The notes beneath the pieces were generated by a model. The model was not told where the DNA came from, did no database searches, and saw only the letters and a program-made list of their open reading frames with translations. Shown here piece by piece: positions 54,300 to 63,097 of a stretch of DNA of 64,000 nucleotides. The position numbers and the translations under genes were made by a program. The DNA comes from Neomesorhizobium albiziae (GTDB lineage Bacteria; Pseudomonadota; Alphaproteobacteria; Rhizobiales; Rhizobiaceae): contig NZ_FOSL01000025.1 of the NCBI RefSeq assembly GCF_900114255.1, positions 1-64,000 on the forward strand, given 5' to 3'. Within the stretch, counting starts at the first letter, position 1. Every line of letters begins with the position of its first letter.

Positions 54300-54710
54300 T
54301 CACTTACCCAACACTGCAAGCGGCTTGCCTTTTTCGACGATGTAGGTGGCGAGCTCCGTCGCGTTGCCGCTGCCGACGTTTTTCACCTCGTGATATGTTC
54401 CGTTCGGGATGAACAGCACCTCGCCGGCCGCGACGATCACTGGCGGCCTGCCGTCAAGGCGATACTCGAGCGCGCCTTCGAGGACATAGACGAGCTCTTC
54501 GCCAGGATGGTTGTGCCTCGCAGCCGTCACTCCCGCCGGGATATCGACGCGCACTTGGACGACCTCGCGCCCCGGGACGCTCAGGTCTTCCTTCATGAGA
54601 TGGGTGCGCTGGATATCACCCAGACGCGCTTCGTCGGATTCCGCAGCATGCAGAGGCGGGCTGGTCGCGGCGATAAGGGCCGCTAGCGCGATGATCCGTG
54701 TCGCTTTCAT
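54300..54710 (-). CDS. Exported cupin-domain protein
   Basis: A 136-residue protein with a signal peptide (about 1-22, ending PLHA) and a single cupin barrel: motif 1 ARHNHPGEELVYVLEGALE, motif 2 AGEVLFIPNGTYHEVKNVG. The His and Glu of the metal site are present. Function is unknown; small exported cupins often bind metals or quench reactive compounds. It is co-transcribed with the AhpD-like gene upstream and the VOC gene downstream; a second exported cupin lies two genes upstream. Confidence 0.85.
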   Translation of the reverse strand: MKATRIIALAALIAATSPPLHAAESDEARLGDIQRTHLMKEDLSVPGREVVQVRVDIPAGVTAARHNHPGEELVYVLEGALEYRLDGRPPVIVAAGEVLFIPNGTYHEVKNVGSGNATELATYIVEKGKPLAVLGK

Positions 54711-54746
54711 GTGGTCCTCCAGTCTCTCACGGTGCGGGTCCAGTGA

Positions 54747-55199
54747 TCAGGCGGCGAGCGCCATGGGTGTCGTACGGAAGCTGATCGCCACTCGGTTGTA
54801 GGCATTCATCAGGCCGATCGTGATCGTCAGGTCGACCAGCTGCTTCTCGCCAAAGGCCGCCGCCGCAGCCGCGTAGGCGTCGTCCGGCACACCCCGGTCG
54901 CCGAGGCGCGTCACGACTTCCGCCCATGCGAGCGCTGCCCTTTCCTCGTCGTCGAAGATTTGGCCGGCCTCTGGCCACACGGAGACGAGCACAAGGTGCT
55001 CGACAGGCAATCCCCCCTTGAGGAGGTCGCGGGAGTGCGAGTCGATGCAGTAGGCGCATCCGTTGATCTGCGACACGCGCAGGAAAACGAGATCGACTAG
55101 CCGCGACGCGAGCCCTGACTGGCGCACATATGTGTAGACGGCGCCGAGCGCCTTCATCCCGACCGGCGATGCCGCGTTGTAGTTCATCCGCTGAGACAT
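54747..55199 (-). CDS. AhpD-like / carboxymuconolactone decarboxylase family protein
   Basis: A 150-residue AhpD-fold protein with the redox motif GCAYCIDSHSRDL (CxxC followed by His), which in AhpD gives thiol peroxidase or disulfide-reducing activity. The rest (EERAALAWAEVVTRLGDRGV, NAYNRVAISF) matches the small alkylhydroperoxidase group. It fits an oxidant-defence operon between two exported cupins. Confidence 0.88.
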   Translation of the reverse strand: MSQRMNYNAASPVGMKALGAVYTYVRQSGLASRLVDLVFLRVSQINGCAYCIDSHSRDLLKGGLPVEHLVLVSVWPEAGQIFDDEERAALAWAEVVTRLGDRGVPDDAYAAAAAAFGEKQLVDLTITIGLMNAYNRVAISFRTTPMALAA

Positions 55200-55227
55200 G
55201 ACTTGTGTATCCTTTCGTGCGGGTTCC

Positions 55228-55662
55228 TCATCGAGGCTCGGGGATCACCAGTTGCTCGTCGGGCCCATCCACGACGAGCACGGCAAGCAGGCGCGCCGGC
55301 TCGGTGTCACTCGCATTTTCGCTCACCCGATGATGGGAGCCGGGGTTCTCGAACCACGCCTCACCGGCGCGGTAGACGCGGGCCGGCTCGTCACCGACCT
55401 GGCTCCGGATCGCGCCCGAGACGACATAGGCATAGATGAACGCAGAGCTGGGGTGATGGTGCGCGGCCGAGCTCGCCCCAGGCTCGTAGTCGACGACGTG
55501 GGCGACCAGGCGCTTACCTGGCAGATGCGGAATTGGCTTGTCCGCCGCGACGGTGACGGTTTCCCCGGGTGCGGTGTCGTGCGCTTGCGCCATATCCAGC
55601 GCCAGGCTGCTCCCGACGAAGAATGCCACTCCGGTGACGGACATCGATAGAGTCGTTTTCAT
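55228..55662 (-). CDS. Exported cupin-domain protein
   Basis: A 144-residue protein with a signal peptide (about 1-27, ending AQAHD) and a cupin barrel: AAHHHPSSAFIYAYVVSGAI and AGEAWFENPGSHHRVSENAS. Three consecutive His could bind metal. It is not closely similar to the cupin at 54300, so they are probably not a recent duplication. It lies 26 bp downstream of the second epoxide hydrolase in the same operon. Confidence 0.85.
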   Translation of the reverse strand: MKTTLSMSVTGVAFFVGSSLALDMAQAHDTAPGETVTVAADKPIPHLPGKRLVAHVVDYEPGASSAAHHHPSSAFIYAYVVSGAIRSQVGDEPARVYRAGEAWFENPGSHHRVSENASDTEPARLLAVLVVDGPDEQLVIPEPR

Positions 55663-55688
55663 GTGGGGATCCTTTCGTCCTTGCGGTA

Positions 55689-56978
55689 TCAGTCTGCTGG
55701 CCGAAGCGACCTGAAGGCAGCGCGCACCTCGGCCGAGAAGAGTTCCGGCTCCTCCCAGGCGGCGAAATGACCTCCCTTATCGACCTCGTTGAAATACGCG
55801 AGCTTGGGGTAGACCGCCTCGACCCAGCTGCGCGGGGAGGCCCAGATCTCGCCGGGGAACGTCGTGAAGCCGACAGGCACCGTGACCGCCGGAGGAGCCT
55901 CGCCGCTTGCAAGCGCTGCGGCCAGTGCTCGTCCGTCCTCCCAGTACGACCGGGCCGCCGACGCTGCGGTGCCAGTCAGCCAGTACAGCGTGATATTGTC
56001 GACGATGGTATCCCGGGTGAGATTGCCCACGGGCTTGCCGTCGACGAATGCGCGGGAGATCTTGTAGTAGCTGTCTGTGTCGTGATCGAGCATCCAGGCC
56101 GCCAGCGCGACGGGTGAATCCAGCATGGCGTAGCTGATCGTCTGGGGCCGCGTTGCCATCTCGAGGAAGTAGCCGAAGCCGTCGTCCCTGAACCTTGCGA
56201 ACGCCTCGGCTGCTGCGCGTTCCTGTTTGGATTCCTTGGGCAGTTTATCGCCGATTGCGAGCACCGCCGTGAGCAGGTTCAAGTGGTAGCCAACTAAACC
56301 CTCGACCCCCAGGCGGCCCATCAGGTCAGTGACGAGGGCACCCACGTCGCCGCCTTGGGCGACGTAGCGCGTGTAGCCGAGGCGGTTCATCAGCTCCGCC
56401 CACGCGCGTGCGGTGCGGCTGGCGTCCCAACCGAGCTCGGTCGGCTCGCCGGAGAAGCCGTAGCCAGGCAAGGATGGCAGCACGAGGTGGAATGCATCCT
56501 CGGCGTTGCCGCCGTGCGCGGTCGGGTCGGTCAGGGGACCGACAGTTTCGAGGAGCTCGACAACCGAGCCGGGCCAGCCATGGGTCATGATCAGCGGCAG
56601 CGCGTTCTCATGCCGGGACCTGACATGGATGAAGTGGATGTCCACGCCGTCGATTTCAGTGACGAACTGGGGCAGGGCGTTTAGCCGGGCTTCGAGCCGC
56701 CCGAACTCGTAGTCGGTTGCCCAGTAGCGGGCGAGTTCCCGGATCGTCGCGTACTGGACACCCTGCGAACGGTCGGCGACAAGCTCCTTGGTGGGCCAGC
56801 GCGTCGACGCGATGCGCCGGCGCAGGTCATCGACTGCGGCTTGCGGGACTTTTACGGTGAAGGGCCGGATCGAGCGATCTGCGGCCGCCGCAGCAGGCTG
56901 CTCGGGCAACAGGCCAACAGCGCCTGCGGCTGCTAAGGTGGCTAGAACGTCTCGTCGGGTTGGTGCCGTTCCGTTCAT
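55689..56978 (-). CDS. Epoxide hydrolase family protein, copy 2
   Basis: A 429-residue exported epoxide hydrolase with a twin-arginine-like leader (TRRDVLATLAAAGAVGLLPE), the EHN N-terminal segment (RPFTVKVPQAAVDDLRRRIA) and an alpha/beta hydrolase core: oxyanion HGWPGS and nucleophile Asp in QGGDVGALV. The usual Trp after the Asp is Val here, whereas its neighbour keeps Trp, so substrate fit may differ. The late His is in DKGGHFAAWE. It is a tandem paralogue of the gene at 57032, 53 bp apart, in the same operon. Confidence 0.9.
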   Translation of the reverse strand: MNGTAPTRRDVLATLAAAGAVGLLPEQPAAAAADRSIRPFTVKVPQAAVDDLRRRIASTRWPTKELVADRSQGVQYATIRELARYWATDYEFGRLEARLNALPQFVTEIDGVDIHFIHVRSRHENALPLIMTHGWPGSVVELLETVGPLTDPTAHGGNAEDAFHLVLPSLPGYGFSGEPTELGWDASRTARAWAELMNRLGYTRYVAQGGDVGALVTDLMGRLGVEGLVGYHLNLLTAVLAIGDKLPKESKQERAAAEAFARFRDDGFGYFLEMATRPQTISYAMLDSPVALAAWMLDHDTDSYYKISRAFVDGKPVGNLTRDTIVDNITLYWLTGTAASAARSYWEDGRALAAALASGEAPPAVTVPVGFTTFPGEIWASPRSWVEAVYPKLAYFNEVDKGGHFAAWEEPELFSAEVRAAFRSLRPAD

Positions 56979-57031
56979 GACATTCTCCTTCGTTTGACGA
57001 TAGTGACGCGCGGTGAGAGCGCGCTTCAGAT

Positions 57032-58309
57032 TCAGGTGGATTTGCGCAGCTGTCTGAAAGCGGTGCGCAACTCGGCGGCGAGGAGTTCAGGCTGTTCCCA
57101 GGCCGCGAAGTGCCCGCCCCGGTCGACTTCGTTGAAGTAGATCAGATTCCGATAGGCGCGGCGGGCCCATGTCTCGGGCGCGCGATAGACCTCTCCCGGA
57201 AAGACCGTTATGGCGACCGGGAGCGAAATCTCCGCGGTTTTCTGCGCCGCGGAGAGAAGAACGCTTTGACCGCTTGTCTCCCAGTAGATCCGTGCTGCCG
57301 AGGTCGCGGTGTTTGTCAGCCAGTACAGAGTGATGTTGTCCAGCACGTCGTCTCTGTTGAGCAGGCGCTCGGGCTCGCCGTTGTTGTAATCAAGTATCCA
57401 AGCGGCAAGCCCCACCGGAGTGTCGGCAAGGGCGTAGCCGATTGCCTGCGGTCGCGTGCCCATGATTGCGCCGTAGGCCCTGTACTTCTTGAAAAACGTT
57501 GCGAGCGAATCGAACGCCGCGCGTTCCTTCTCGGAGAGCCCAGCGGGCGCAGGCGCCCCGCCGGCGAGCGCCATCGCCACATCTTGCGGCACCGTCGCCG
57601 GCAAGTTGATATGGATACCGAGTAACCCTGGCGGGTTTCGGCGCGCCATGGCGCTCGAAACCGGCGAGCCCCAGTCACCGCCTTGGGCGACGTAGCGGGT
57701 GTAGCCCAGGCGGTTCATCAGCACCGTCCAGGCTCGGGCGATGCGGTTGGGATTCCAGCCGGTGTCGTTTGGCTTGCCCGAGAAGCCAAAGCCGGGCATC
57801 GACGGGATCACCAGATGAAACGCATCGGCTGCGTTCGCGCCATGTGCCGTGGGATTCGTCAGTGGATCGATGATCTTCAACTGCTCGATGATCGAGCCCG
57901 GCCATCCGTGCGTGACGATGAGCGGCAGCGCGTTCTCATGTTTCGAGCGAACATGGATGAAGTGGATGTCGAGCCCGTCGATCTCAGTGATAAATTGCGG
58001 AAGGGCGTTCAGTTTCGACTCTGCCTTGCGCCAGTCGTATTCGGTCTCCCAGTAGCGCACGATCTCCTGCAGGTTCGCGAGCTGGATGCCTTGCGAGCGG
58101 TCATGCACCGGTTCCGGATCGGGCCAGCGCGTCGCTGCAATGCGCCGACGGAGCTCGTCGAGCTCCGCTTGAGGGATCTTGACCGTAAAGGGGTGGATCG
58201 CGTCGCTGCCGGCGGCGCGCAGCGTCTTTGGGAGGAGGCTGAGTGCTACGGTGGTCGTTGCGGCGGCGAGGAGTTCGCGTCGAGTTGGCGTTAGCGACAT
58301 TACTGACAT
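57032..58309 (-). CDS. Epoxide hydrolase family protein, copy 1
   Basis: A 425-residue exported epoxide hydrolase, first gene of a seven-gene operon. It has a twin-arginine-like leader (PTRRELLAAATTTVALSLLP), the EHN segment HPFTVKIPQAELDELRRRIA, oxyanion motif HGWPGS, nucleophile Asp in QGGDWGSPV and late His in DRGGHFAAWE. These enzymes open epoxides to diols through an Asp-ester intermediate. A 41-bp regulon box lies 62 bp upstream in the same orientation. Confidence 0.92.
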   Translation of the reverse strand: MSVMSLTPTRRELLAAATTTVALSLLPKTLRAAGSDAIHPFTVKIPQAELDELRRRIAATRWPDPEPVHDRSQGIQLANLQEIVRYWETEYDWRKAESKLNALPQFITEIDGLDIHFIHVRSKHENALPLIVTHGWPGSIIEQLKIIDPLTNPTAHGANAADAFHLVIPSMPGFGFSGKPNDTGWNPNRIARAWTVLMNRLGYTRYVAQGGDWGSPVSSAMARRNPPGLLGIHINLPATVPQDVAMALAGGAPAPAGLSEKERAAFDSLATFFKKYRAYGAIMGTRPQAIGYALADTPVGLAAWILDYNNGEPERLLNRDDVLDNITLYWLTNTATSAARIYWETSGQSVLLSAAQKTAEISLPVAITVFPGEVYRAPETWARRAYRNLIYFNEVDRGGHFAAWEQPELLAAELRTAFRQLRKST

Positions 58310-58371
58310 GCGGGACCTCCTCTGCCTCGATCCAGATGGATGTGACCTACAGATCGGCTGTCAGCGGTGGC

Positions 58372-58412
58372 AAATCTATTGCACGATGGTATCGCCAATA
58401 CTTTCGTGTTGG
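58372..58412 (-). promoter_or_regulatory. 41-bp regulon box, copy 6 (upstream of epoxide hydrolase operon)
   Basis: Core GTATCGCCAATAC at 58389-58401, outer half GTGTTGG at 58406-58412, tail (minus strand) ending CAATAGATTT at 58372, only 62 bp from the ATG. With the outer half it forms an inverted repeat GCCAACAC / GTATTGGC around GAAA. Confidence 0.68.
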
Positions 58413-58766
58413 CTTTGGTGAAGTAACGATCCAATCCGAAACCAAGCAGCGATGGGCGCGTGGACGAGTTCGCGGCAGACGTAAGCTGTCAGCTGCCGGG
58501 CAGATGGCATTTCGCCGTAACGGCGCCAGGCCATTCACTCTGAAGTACGGAGCGTTCAGGACGCGGAGCGGGCCGTTTGGCCGAAAGCGTGACGCTTGGA
58601 TCAATCATTTGAATATGTCCGGCCGCTATGAGCGAACTGATCGGCGTGTTTCCCGCCGACGCCAGGCCACTGCCGGATGCGCCGGCCTACATCGTCGGAG
58701 GCTCAAACTCAAGCGGAAGACATATTGCGCTCGAGTTGTCATCTGACATCGCCTTCATTGGCGCCT
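58413..58766. other. Intergenic region, no gene
   Basis: A 354-bp gap between the epoxide hydrolase box and the end of the FMN-reductase gene. A plus frame around 58628-58834 exists but has no ribosome site and overlaps the pseudogene end. Nothing else is visible. Confidence 0.45.
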
Positions 58767-59377
58767 TCAAGCGCTCACCAAGGTGCGGCTGGTGTGTGAG
58801 TTCGAATGTTTCTGGCCGACGTCGGCATGGCTGAGACACGCCGTCACCCACCGGACGTAGGCGTCGAGGAAATTGGTGAGAAATTCTCGTGTCCTCTCAT
58901 CTGCCAGCGCGCCACTCTTATCGAAGATGTCGCTTGCGTGGCTCAGGTAGGCTTCAATTGCTGCATGGCCAGCACGTTCAGGAAAACGAACATCTGGCGG
59001 AGGTGGTGATTGGCGCCAAATCCGCCGATTGCGCCAGGCGAAGCCGTGACCACGCCACCTGGCTTTCCGTCCCACACGCTCGCCCCATATGGACGGGAGC
59101 CGACGTCAATCGCGTTCTTGAGCGCCCCCGGAACGGACCGGTTGTACTCTGGCGTCACGAAGAGAACGGCGTCTGCCGCTTCGATGCGTTCGCGGAATTC
59201 CTGCCACTCCGGCGGCGCGTTCTCCTCGATGTCTTCATTGTAGAATGGCAGATCAGCGATCCCGACAATCTCCATGCTGAGGACATCGGGGCGCAGCCGG
59301 ACAAGCAGCTCGGCTATCTTGCGATTAAGCGAACCGGCGCGGAGGCTTCCCACCAGAACAGCGATTTTGAGGGGCAT
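58767..59377 (-). pseudogene. NADPH-dependent FMN reductase with 3' frameshift
   Basis: From the ATG at 59377 (AGGAGA upstream) the frame encodes a flavodoxin-like NAD(P)H:FMN / quinone reductase: phosphate loop GSLRAGSLNRKIAELL, then TPEYNRSVPGALKNAID and PGAIGGFGANHHLRQ. At about 58958 the frame ends prematurely (LAMQQLKPT). In the next frame the normal end continues, EAYLSHASDIFDKSGALADE then TREFLTNFLDAYVRWV. One missing base explains it. The protein may still be partly functional or the base may be a sequencing error. It lies behind regulon box 7. Confidence 0.75.
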
Positions 59378-59472
59378 GGTTGATCTCCTATCGATAGCGA
59401 GTGTTCCGGGGAAGGGAACTAACTCCACCGTGTCCATAGAGTGCGATACAGGAATCGGTTCTCAACAGAGAC

Positions 59473-59513
59473 AAATCTATTGCCTGATAGTATCGGCGAT
59501 ACCATCGGATCGG
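59473..59513 (-). promoter_or_regulatory. 41-bp regulon box, copy 7 (upstream of FMN reductase)
   Basis: Contains the only perfect core palindrome, GTATCGGCGATAC (59490-59502). The tail (minus strand) ends CAATAGATTT at 59473, 95 bp from the ATG. The NAAA spacer of other copies is GATG here. Confidence 0.66.
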
Positions 59514-59657
59514 TTATTGCTGGGTAGCGGAATATCGAAATTTGAGTGCCCGGCGTTCACCGAAACGACGAGCCGCCGCGAGGTGGGCGGGGCAAATATC
59601 GGCTTCAGGCCAACGCGCTGCGCTCGAGGTCTCCGCTGACGACAGTTGCCACGTCAA

Positions 59658-59698
59658 CCAATCCCAAAGTATCGGCGACACCTTCATACAATAGACTT
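59658..59698 (+). promoter_or_regulatory. 41-bp regulon box, copy 8 (upstream of efflux operon)
   Basis: Left half CCAATCC (59658-59664), CAAA, core GTATCGGCGACAC (59669-59681), tail ending CAATAGACTT; 65 bp before the transporter ATG. It is divergent from copy 7, 144 bp apart. Confidence 0.66.
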
Positions 59699-59763
59699 CA
59701 TGCGGCTGGCCGGTAGCATTGGAGATCGCCAGTACGAAGAAACGATGCGGCCGCTTCACCATC

Positions 59764-61332
59764 ATGACGACGCCGAACCCACTAACGCCAAGCAAGATTC
59801 TGTTTCTTGCCACCGGCCTGGCCGGACCACTGCTCATTAGCCTGTCGGCACAGTTCGCCTCGACCAATATCGCCGACGTCCAAGGCGGCGTCTTTTCTAC
59901 GCCCGACGAGGCTTCGTGGATCTTGACGGTTTACACGATGGCCAGTTTTGCAGGGATCGTCGCCTCGGGCCCTCTAATTCGATTTCTAAGCATCGGCCGA
60001 TACCTCGTGGTGAGCGCCACTACCTTCGCCACGACCGCATTTGCCTGCGCCACAGCCCCCGAATTGCAGGTGATGGTTGCGCTACGCACAATCCAGGGAT
60101 TTGCGGCGGGCGGTTTCGGTCCCGCGGCATTCGTAGCCGTCTTCACGGTTACGGGCGGGGCCCATCTTCCGTTCGGCGTGACCTTACTTGCCTTCGTGCT
60201 TCTGTTCCCTGGCTCGCTAGGACCGGTCATTGCGGGCTTTGCCGAAAACAGCCTTGGCTGGCAGATGCTGTTCCTGATCCAGGCCGGGCTCGGCGCGATG
60301 TTGGCGCTCGCGGCCTACGCCTGGGTCCCACATCAGCAACGTCCGGATTGGTCGGCCCTCAAGATCGATTGGATCGCCGTCACCGTGCTCTCGCTTGCTT
60401 TGGCGACGCTCACGCTCGTCCTTAGTCAGGGCACGCGGCGTTTCTGGTTCGAGAACGAAACGATCCTTTGGTGCACCGCAGCTTCGATTGCCGCCTGGAC
60501 CGGGTTCGCATTTCTGGTGAGGTTCTCGCCGTTGCCCATCATATCGCCCAAGCTGCTGGTCACTCGAAAATTCGGCATCCCGATCGCACTAAACTTGGTG
60601 CTTCGCATCAGCCTGGTCGTGACATCCTATCTCGTTCCGCAGTTTCTTACGGTAGTTCAAGGCTATCGGCCCCTGGAGATCGCTGAACTGATGCTGTGGG
60701 CGGCAATCCCGCAGCTGATCGCATTGCCGCTGGTCTGGCAGCTCATGCATCGTTTCGACATGCGCACAGTCATGGCGCTCGGCTTTGCGCTGTGCGCCGC
60801 CGGGGCCGCGTTGGCGCTTGACGGCACCGCACTCTTCGCCGCCGATCAATTCCGTCTGACGCTCGTGATCTTCTCGATAGGCCAACTGCTGTTTCTTGTG
60901 CCGGCCATGGTCGTCGGCACGTCCATGCTAAAACCTGCAGACCTTCCGACAGCGTCCCTTGCTTTCAACGCAACGACGCTCGGAGGCACCACACTTGGCG
61001 TCGGCTTGCTGTCGCATTTCGCGACCGAGCGCGAAAAGTTTCACTCCAACGTCATTACCGAGAATGTTTCGCTCTACCACACGCTCGATGCTGATCGTCT
61101 GGCGACCGTCGCCGGCACGTTCGCGAACCGACTTGTCAACGACAACGACACGGCAGCCCGCGCAGTCGCTCTGCTGGCCTCGACTGCACGACGGGAGGCT
61201 TGGGTATTGGCGTTCAACGACGCATTCCTTCTTGTTGTTGCCATTCTTTTAATCGGCGCGGTCGGGATCCTCGCGATCGGCCACTCGCCGCCCTTGCGGC
61301 CGCTGAGCGGTGGCGGAGGAGCGCGACCATGA
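59764..61332 (+). CDS. MFS multidrug transporter, EmrB/DHA2 type
   Basis: A 522-residue major-facilitator protein with 14 predicted membrane segments, the DHA2 drug:proton antiporter layout. Motifs such as DEASWILTVYTMASFAGI and RTIQGFAAGGFGPAAF match EmrB-like pumps. The ATG at 59764 is chosen over an in-frame TTG at 59719. It overlaps the adaptor gene by four bases (ATGA), so the two form an EmrAB-type export system across both membranes, probably using an outer-membrane channel encoded elsewhere. It is preceded by regulon box 8. Confidence 0.9.
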   Translation: MTTPNPLTPSKILFLATGLAGPLLISLSAQFASTNIADVQGGVFSTPDEASWILTVYTMASFAGIVASGPLIRFLSIGRYLVVSATTFATTAFACATAPELQVMVALRTIQGFAAGGFGPAAFVAVFTVTGGAHLPFGVTLLAFVLLFPGSLGPVIAGFAENSLGWQMLFLIQAGLGAMLALAAYAWVPHQQRPDWSALKIDWIAVTVLSLALATLTLVLSQGTRRFWFENETILWCTAASIAAWTGFAFLVRFSPLPIISPKLLVTRKFGIPIALNLVLRISLVVTSYLVPQFLTVVQGYRPLEIAELMLWAAIPQLIALPLVWQLMHRFDMRTVMALGFALCAAGAALALDGTALFAADQFRLTLVIFSIGQLLFLVPAMVVGTSMLKPADLPTASLAFNATTLGGTTLGVGLLSHFATEREKFHSNVITENVSLYHTLDADRLATVAGTFANRLVNDNDTAARAVALLASTARREAWVLAFNDAFLLVVAILLIGAVGILAIGHSPPLRPLSGGGGARP

Positions 61333-62402
61333 AGCTGCTGAGCGCTGCATTGAGCAGTCTTCTCGTAACCGGCGCCGTGTTTGTTGCGGCGGCAACTTCG
61401 TTACAGCCGGGACGATGGCTCACGGTTTTGCGTTCGACTTCGACCGACAATGCCTACGTGCGCGGTGATGTCACGCCAATCAGTCCGAAGGTCGGCGGCT
61501 ACATCATCGAGGTCGCCGTGAGTGATAACCAGGCGGTGAAAGCTGGGGACATCCTGTTCCGGATTGATGACCGCGACTATCGCGCTCGCGTTGGCCAAGC
61601 TGCCGCCGGAGTGGCCATGCAGCGCGCCCTGCTCGCCAATCTATCGAGCCGGATCGACTTGCAGCGCGCTGTTATTGAACAGGCAATCGCCGCTCTACAA
61701 GGCGCCGAAGCCGACGCCAACCGCGCCGCGCGCGATTTCGAACGTGCTCAGAAACTGACCACAGGGGGTTGGGCCTCGCAGTCAATAAGCGACCAAATGG
61801 AAGCCGACCATCTACGGGCGCGCGCGAAGATCGCCGAATTCCAGGCAAACCTGGCTGCGGCGCGGCTGCAGATGCAGGTGCTCGAGACCCAGCGCCCGCA
61901 GATCGAGGCCGACATCGCCGCCGCGACGGCGGCTCTTGAGCTGGCCGACATCGAACTTGAAAGTACGGTCGTGCGGTCGCCCGCTGACGGTTGGCTGAGT
62001 GAACGCCAGGCCAGGGTCGGGCAATATGTCCGCGCAGGTACTCTGCTGGTTGCGGTCGTGCCCCGAAATTTCTGGGTCATAGCCAACTTCAAGGAAACGC
62101 AGATTGCGGGGCTGCGGGCTGGAGACTGCATGGCCGTCTCGATCGACGCGATCCCCGGGAGAGAATTCAAGGGACGCGTCGAGAGCCTGTCGCCGGCCAG
62201 CGGAGCGCAGTTCGCGCTGCTGCCGCCAGACAACGCAACCGGTAACTTCACCCGCATCGTCCAGCGCATACCGGTCAAGATCACCTTCGATCCAGGGCAA
62301 TCGGACCTCGATCGCCTGAGGCCCGGCATGTCGGCTCTGGTGGTTCTGTCCTGCGGAACCCAAGACCTGACAATGGCGCGAGTTGGTGCTTCCAAGCGCT
62401 AA
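61329..62402 (+). CDS. HlyD/EmrA-type membrane-fusion protein
   Basis: A 357-residue periplasmic adaptor with one N-terminal membrane anchor (about 5-23), a biotinyl-lipoyl-like domain (STDNAYVRGDVTPISPKVGG then AVKAGDILFRIDDRDY), a long alpha-hairpin (about 85-200) and a beta-barrel (VVRSPADGWLSERQARVGQY, FWVIANFKETQIAGLRAG). This is the EmrA pattern. It is translationally coupled to the MFS transporter. Typical substrates are lipophilic or phenolic toxins, which fits the regulon's detoxification theme. Confidence 0.92.
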   Translation: MKLLSAALSSLLVTGAVFVAAATSLQPGRWLTVLRSTSTDNAYVRGDVTPISPKVGGYIIEVAVSDNQAVKAGDILFRIDDRDYRARVGQAAAGVAMQRALLANLSSRIDLQRAVIEQAIAALQGAEADANRAARDFERAQKLTTGGWASQSISDQMEADHLRARAKIAEFQANLAAARLQMQVLETQRPQIEADIAAATAALELADIELESTVVRSPADGWLSERQARVGQYVRAGTLLVAVVPRNFWVIANFKETQIAGLRAGDCMAVSIDAIPGREFKGRVESLSPASGAQFALLPPDNATGNFTRIVQRIPVKITFDPGQSDLDRLRPGMSALVVLSCGTQDLTMARVGASKR

Positions 62403-62502
62403 GGCTGCTCCTCGAGGGAACGTTTGGTCGCCAACAATGGCTGCCTCGGTCGGCACTTGCCGTGAATATACCTCCCGCCGGACCGCCCGCTGGTCATCCA
62501 AG

Positions 62503-62543
62503 CCGATGCGAAAGTATCGCCAACACCTTCGTGCAATAGCATT
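62503..62543 (+). promoter_or_regulatory. 41-bp regulon box, copy 9 (upstream of msrB-msrA)
   Basis: Left half CCGATGC (62503-62509), GAAA, core GTATCGCCAACAC (62514-62526), tail through CAATAGCATT; 104 bp before the msrB ATG. Confidence 0.66.
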
Positions 62544-62647
62544 GTGGCAGCTGTTGTTACATCTGTTGCAGGGGCTGAACATCCGCCTTGGCAATCCCGT
62601 GACGTCTCGCGAAATTTGGACCCAACGTCGAAATAATGGAGCAGGTG

Positions 62648-63097
62648 ATGAAATACGCAAAGACCAAGGAAGCGGTCAGCAAGCTCACGCCGGCGCAGTA
62701 TCGCGTGACCCAGGAGCATGGAACCGAACGCCCCTTTACAGGGGAGTATCATGACAACAAGGAGTCGGGCATTTATGTCGACGTCGTTTCCGGCGAACCG
62801 CTATTTTCCTCGACCGACAAGTTCGACTCCGGAACCGGCTGGCCGAGCTTCACCAGACCGATCGAGGCGGCAAACGTCAACGAACTGCGAGACGACTCGC
62901 ATGGTATGATCCGCACCGAAGTTCGCTCGGTGCATGGCGACAGTCACCTTGGCCATCTCTTTCCCGACGGTCCCGAAGACCAGGGTGGGTTGCGCTACTG
63001 CATCAATTCCGCGGCGTTGCGCTTCATTCCGCGCGACGAAATGGAGGCCGAGGGCTACGGCGCCTACCTCAACCTCGTAAAGGGAGATCTAGAATGA
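62648..63097 (+). CDS. msrB: Methionine-R-sulfoxide reductase
   Basis: A 149-residue Msr[18 protein letters not shown] and the catalytic Cys in [11 protein letters not shown]. The zinc-binding CxxC pairs and the usual resolving Cys (SGCGW, here SGTGW) are absent, so recycling must use thioredoxin directly. The ATG at 62648 follows GGAGCAGG; another ATG four codons upstream is in frame. It overlaps msrA by four bases. The pair repairs oxidised methionine of both stereo-forms, and a regulon box precedes it. Confidence 0.93.
   Translation: MKYAKTKEAVSKLTPAQYRVTQEHGTERPFTGEYHDNKESGIYVDVVSGEPLFSSTDKFDSGTGWPSFTRPIEAANVNELRDDSHGMIRTEVRSVHGDSHLGHLFPDGPEDQGGLRYCINSAALRFIPRDEMEAEGYGAYLNLVKGDLE

Noticed and set aside
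53233-54345. 370-codon plus-strand frame opposite Dps and VOC genes
   Set aside because: Antisense shadow; both minus-strand genes have clear motifs and Shine-Dalgarno sites.
37840-62543. Reading the 41-bp elements as a mobile short repeat
   Set aside because: All nine are upstream of genes in one orientation relative to those genes, with no target duplications; a regulatory role fits much better.
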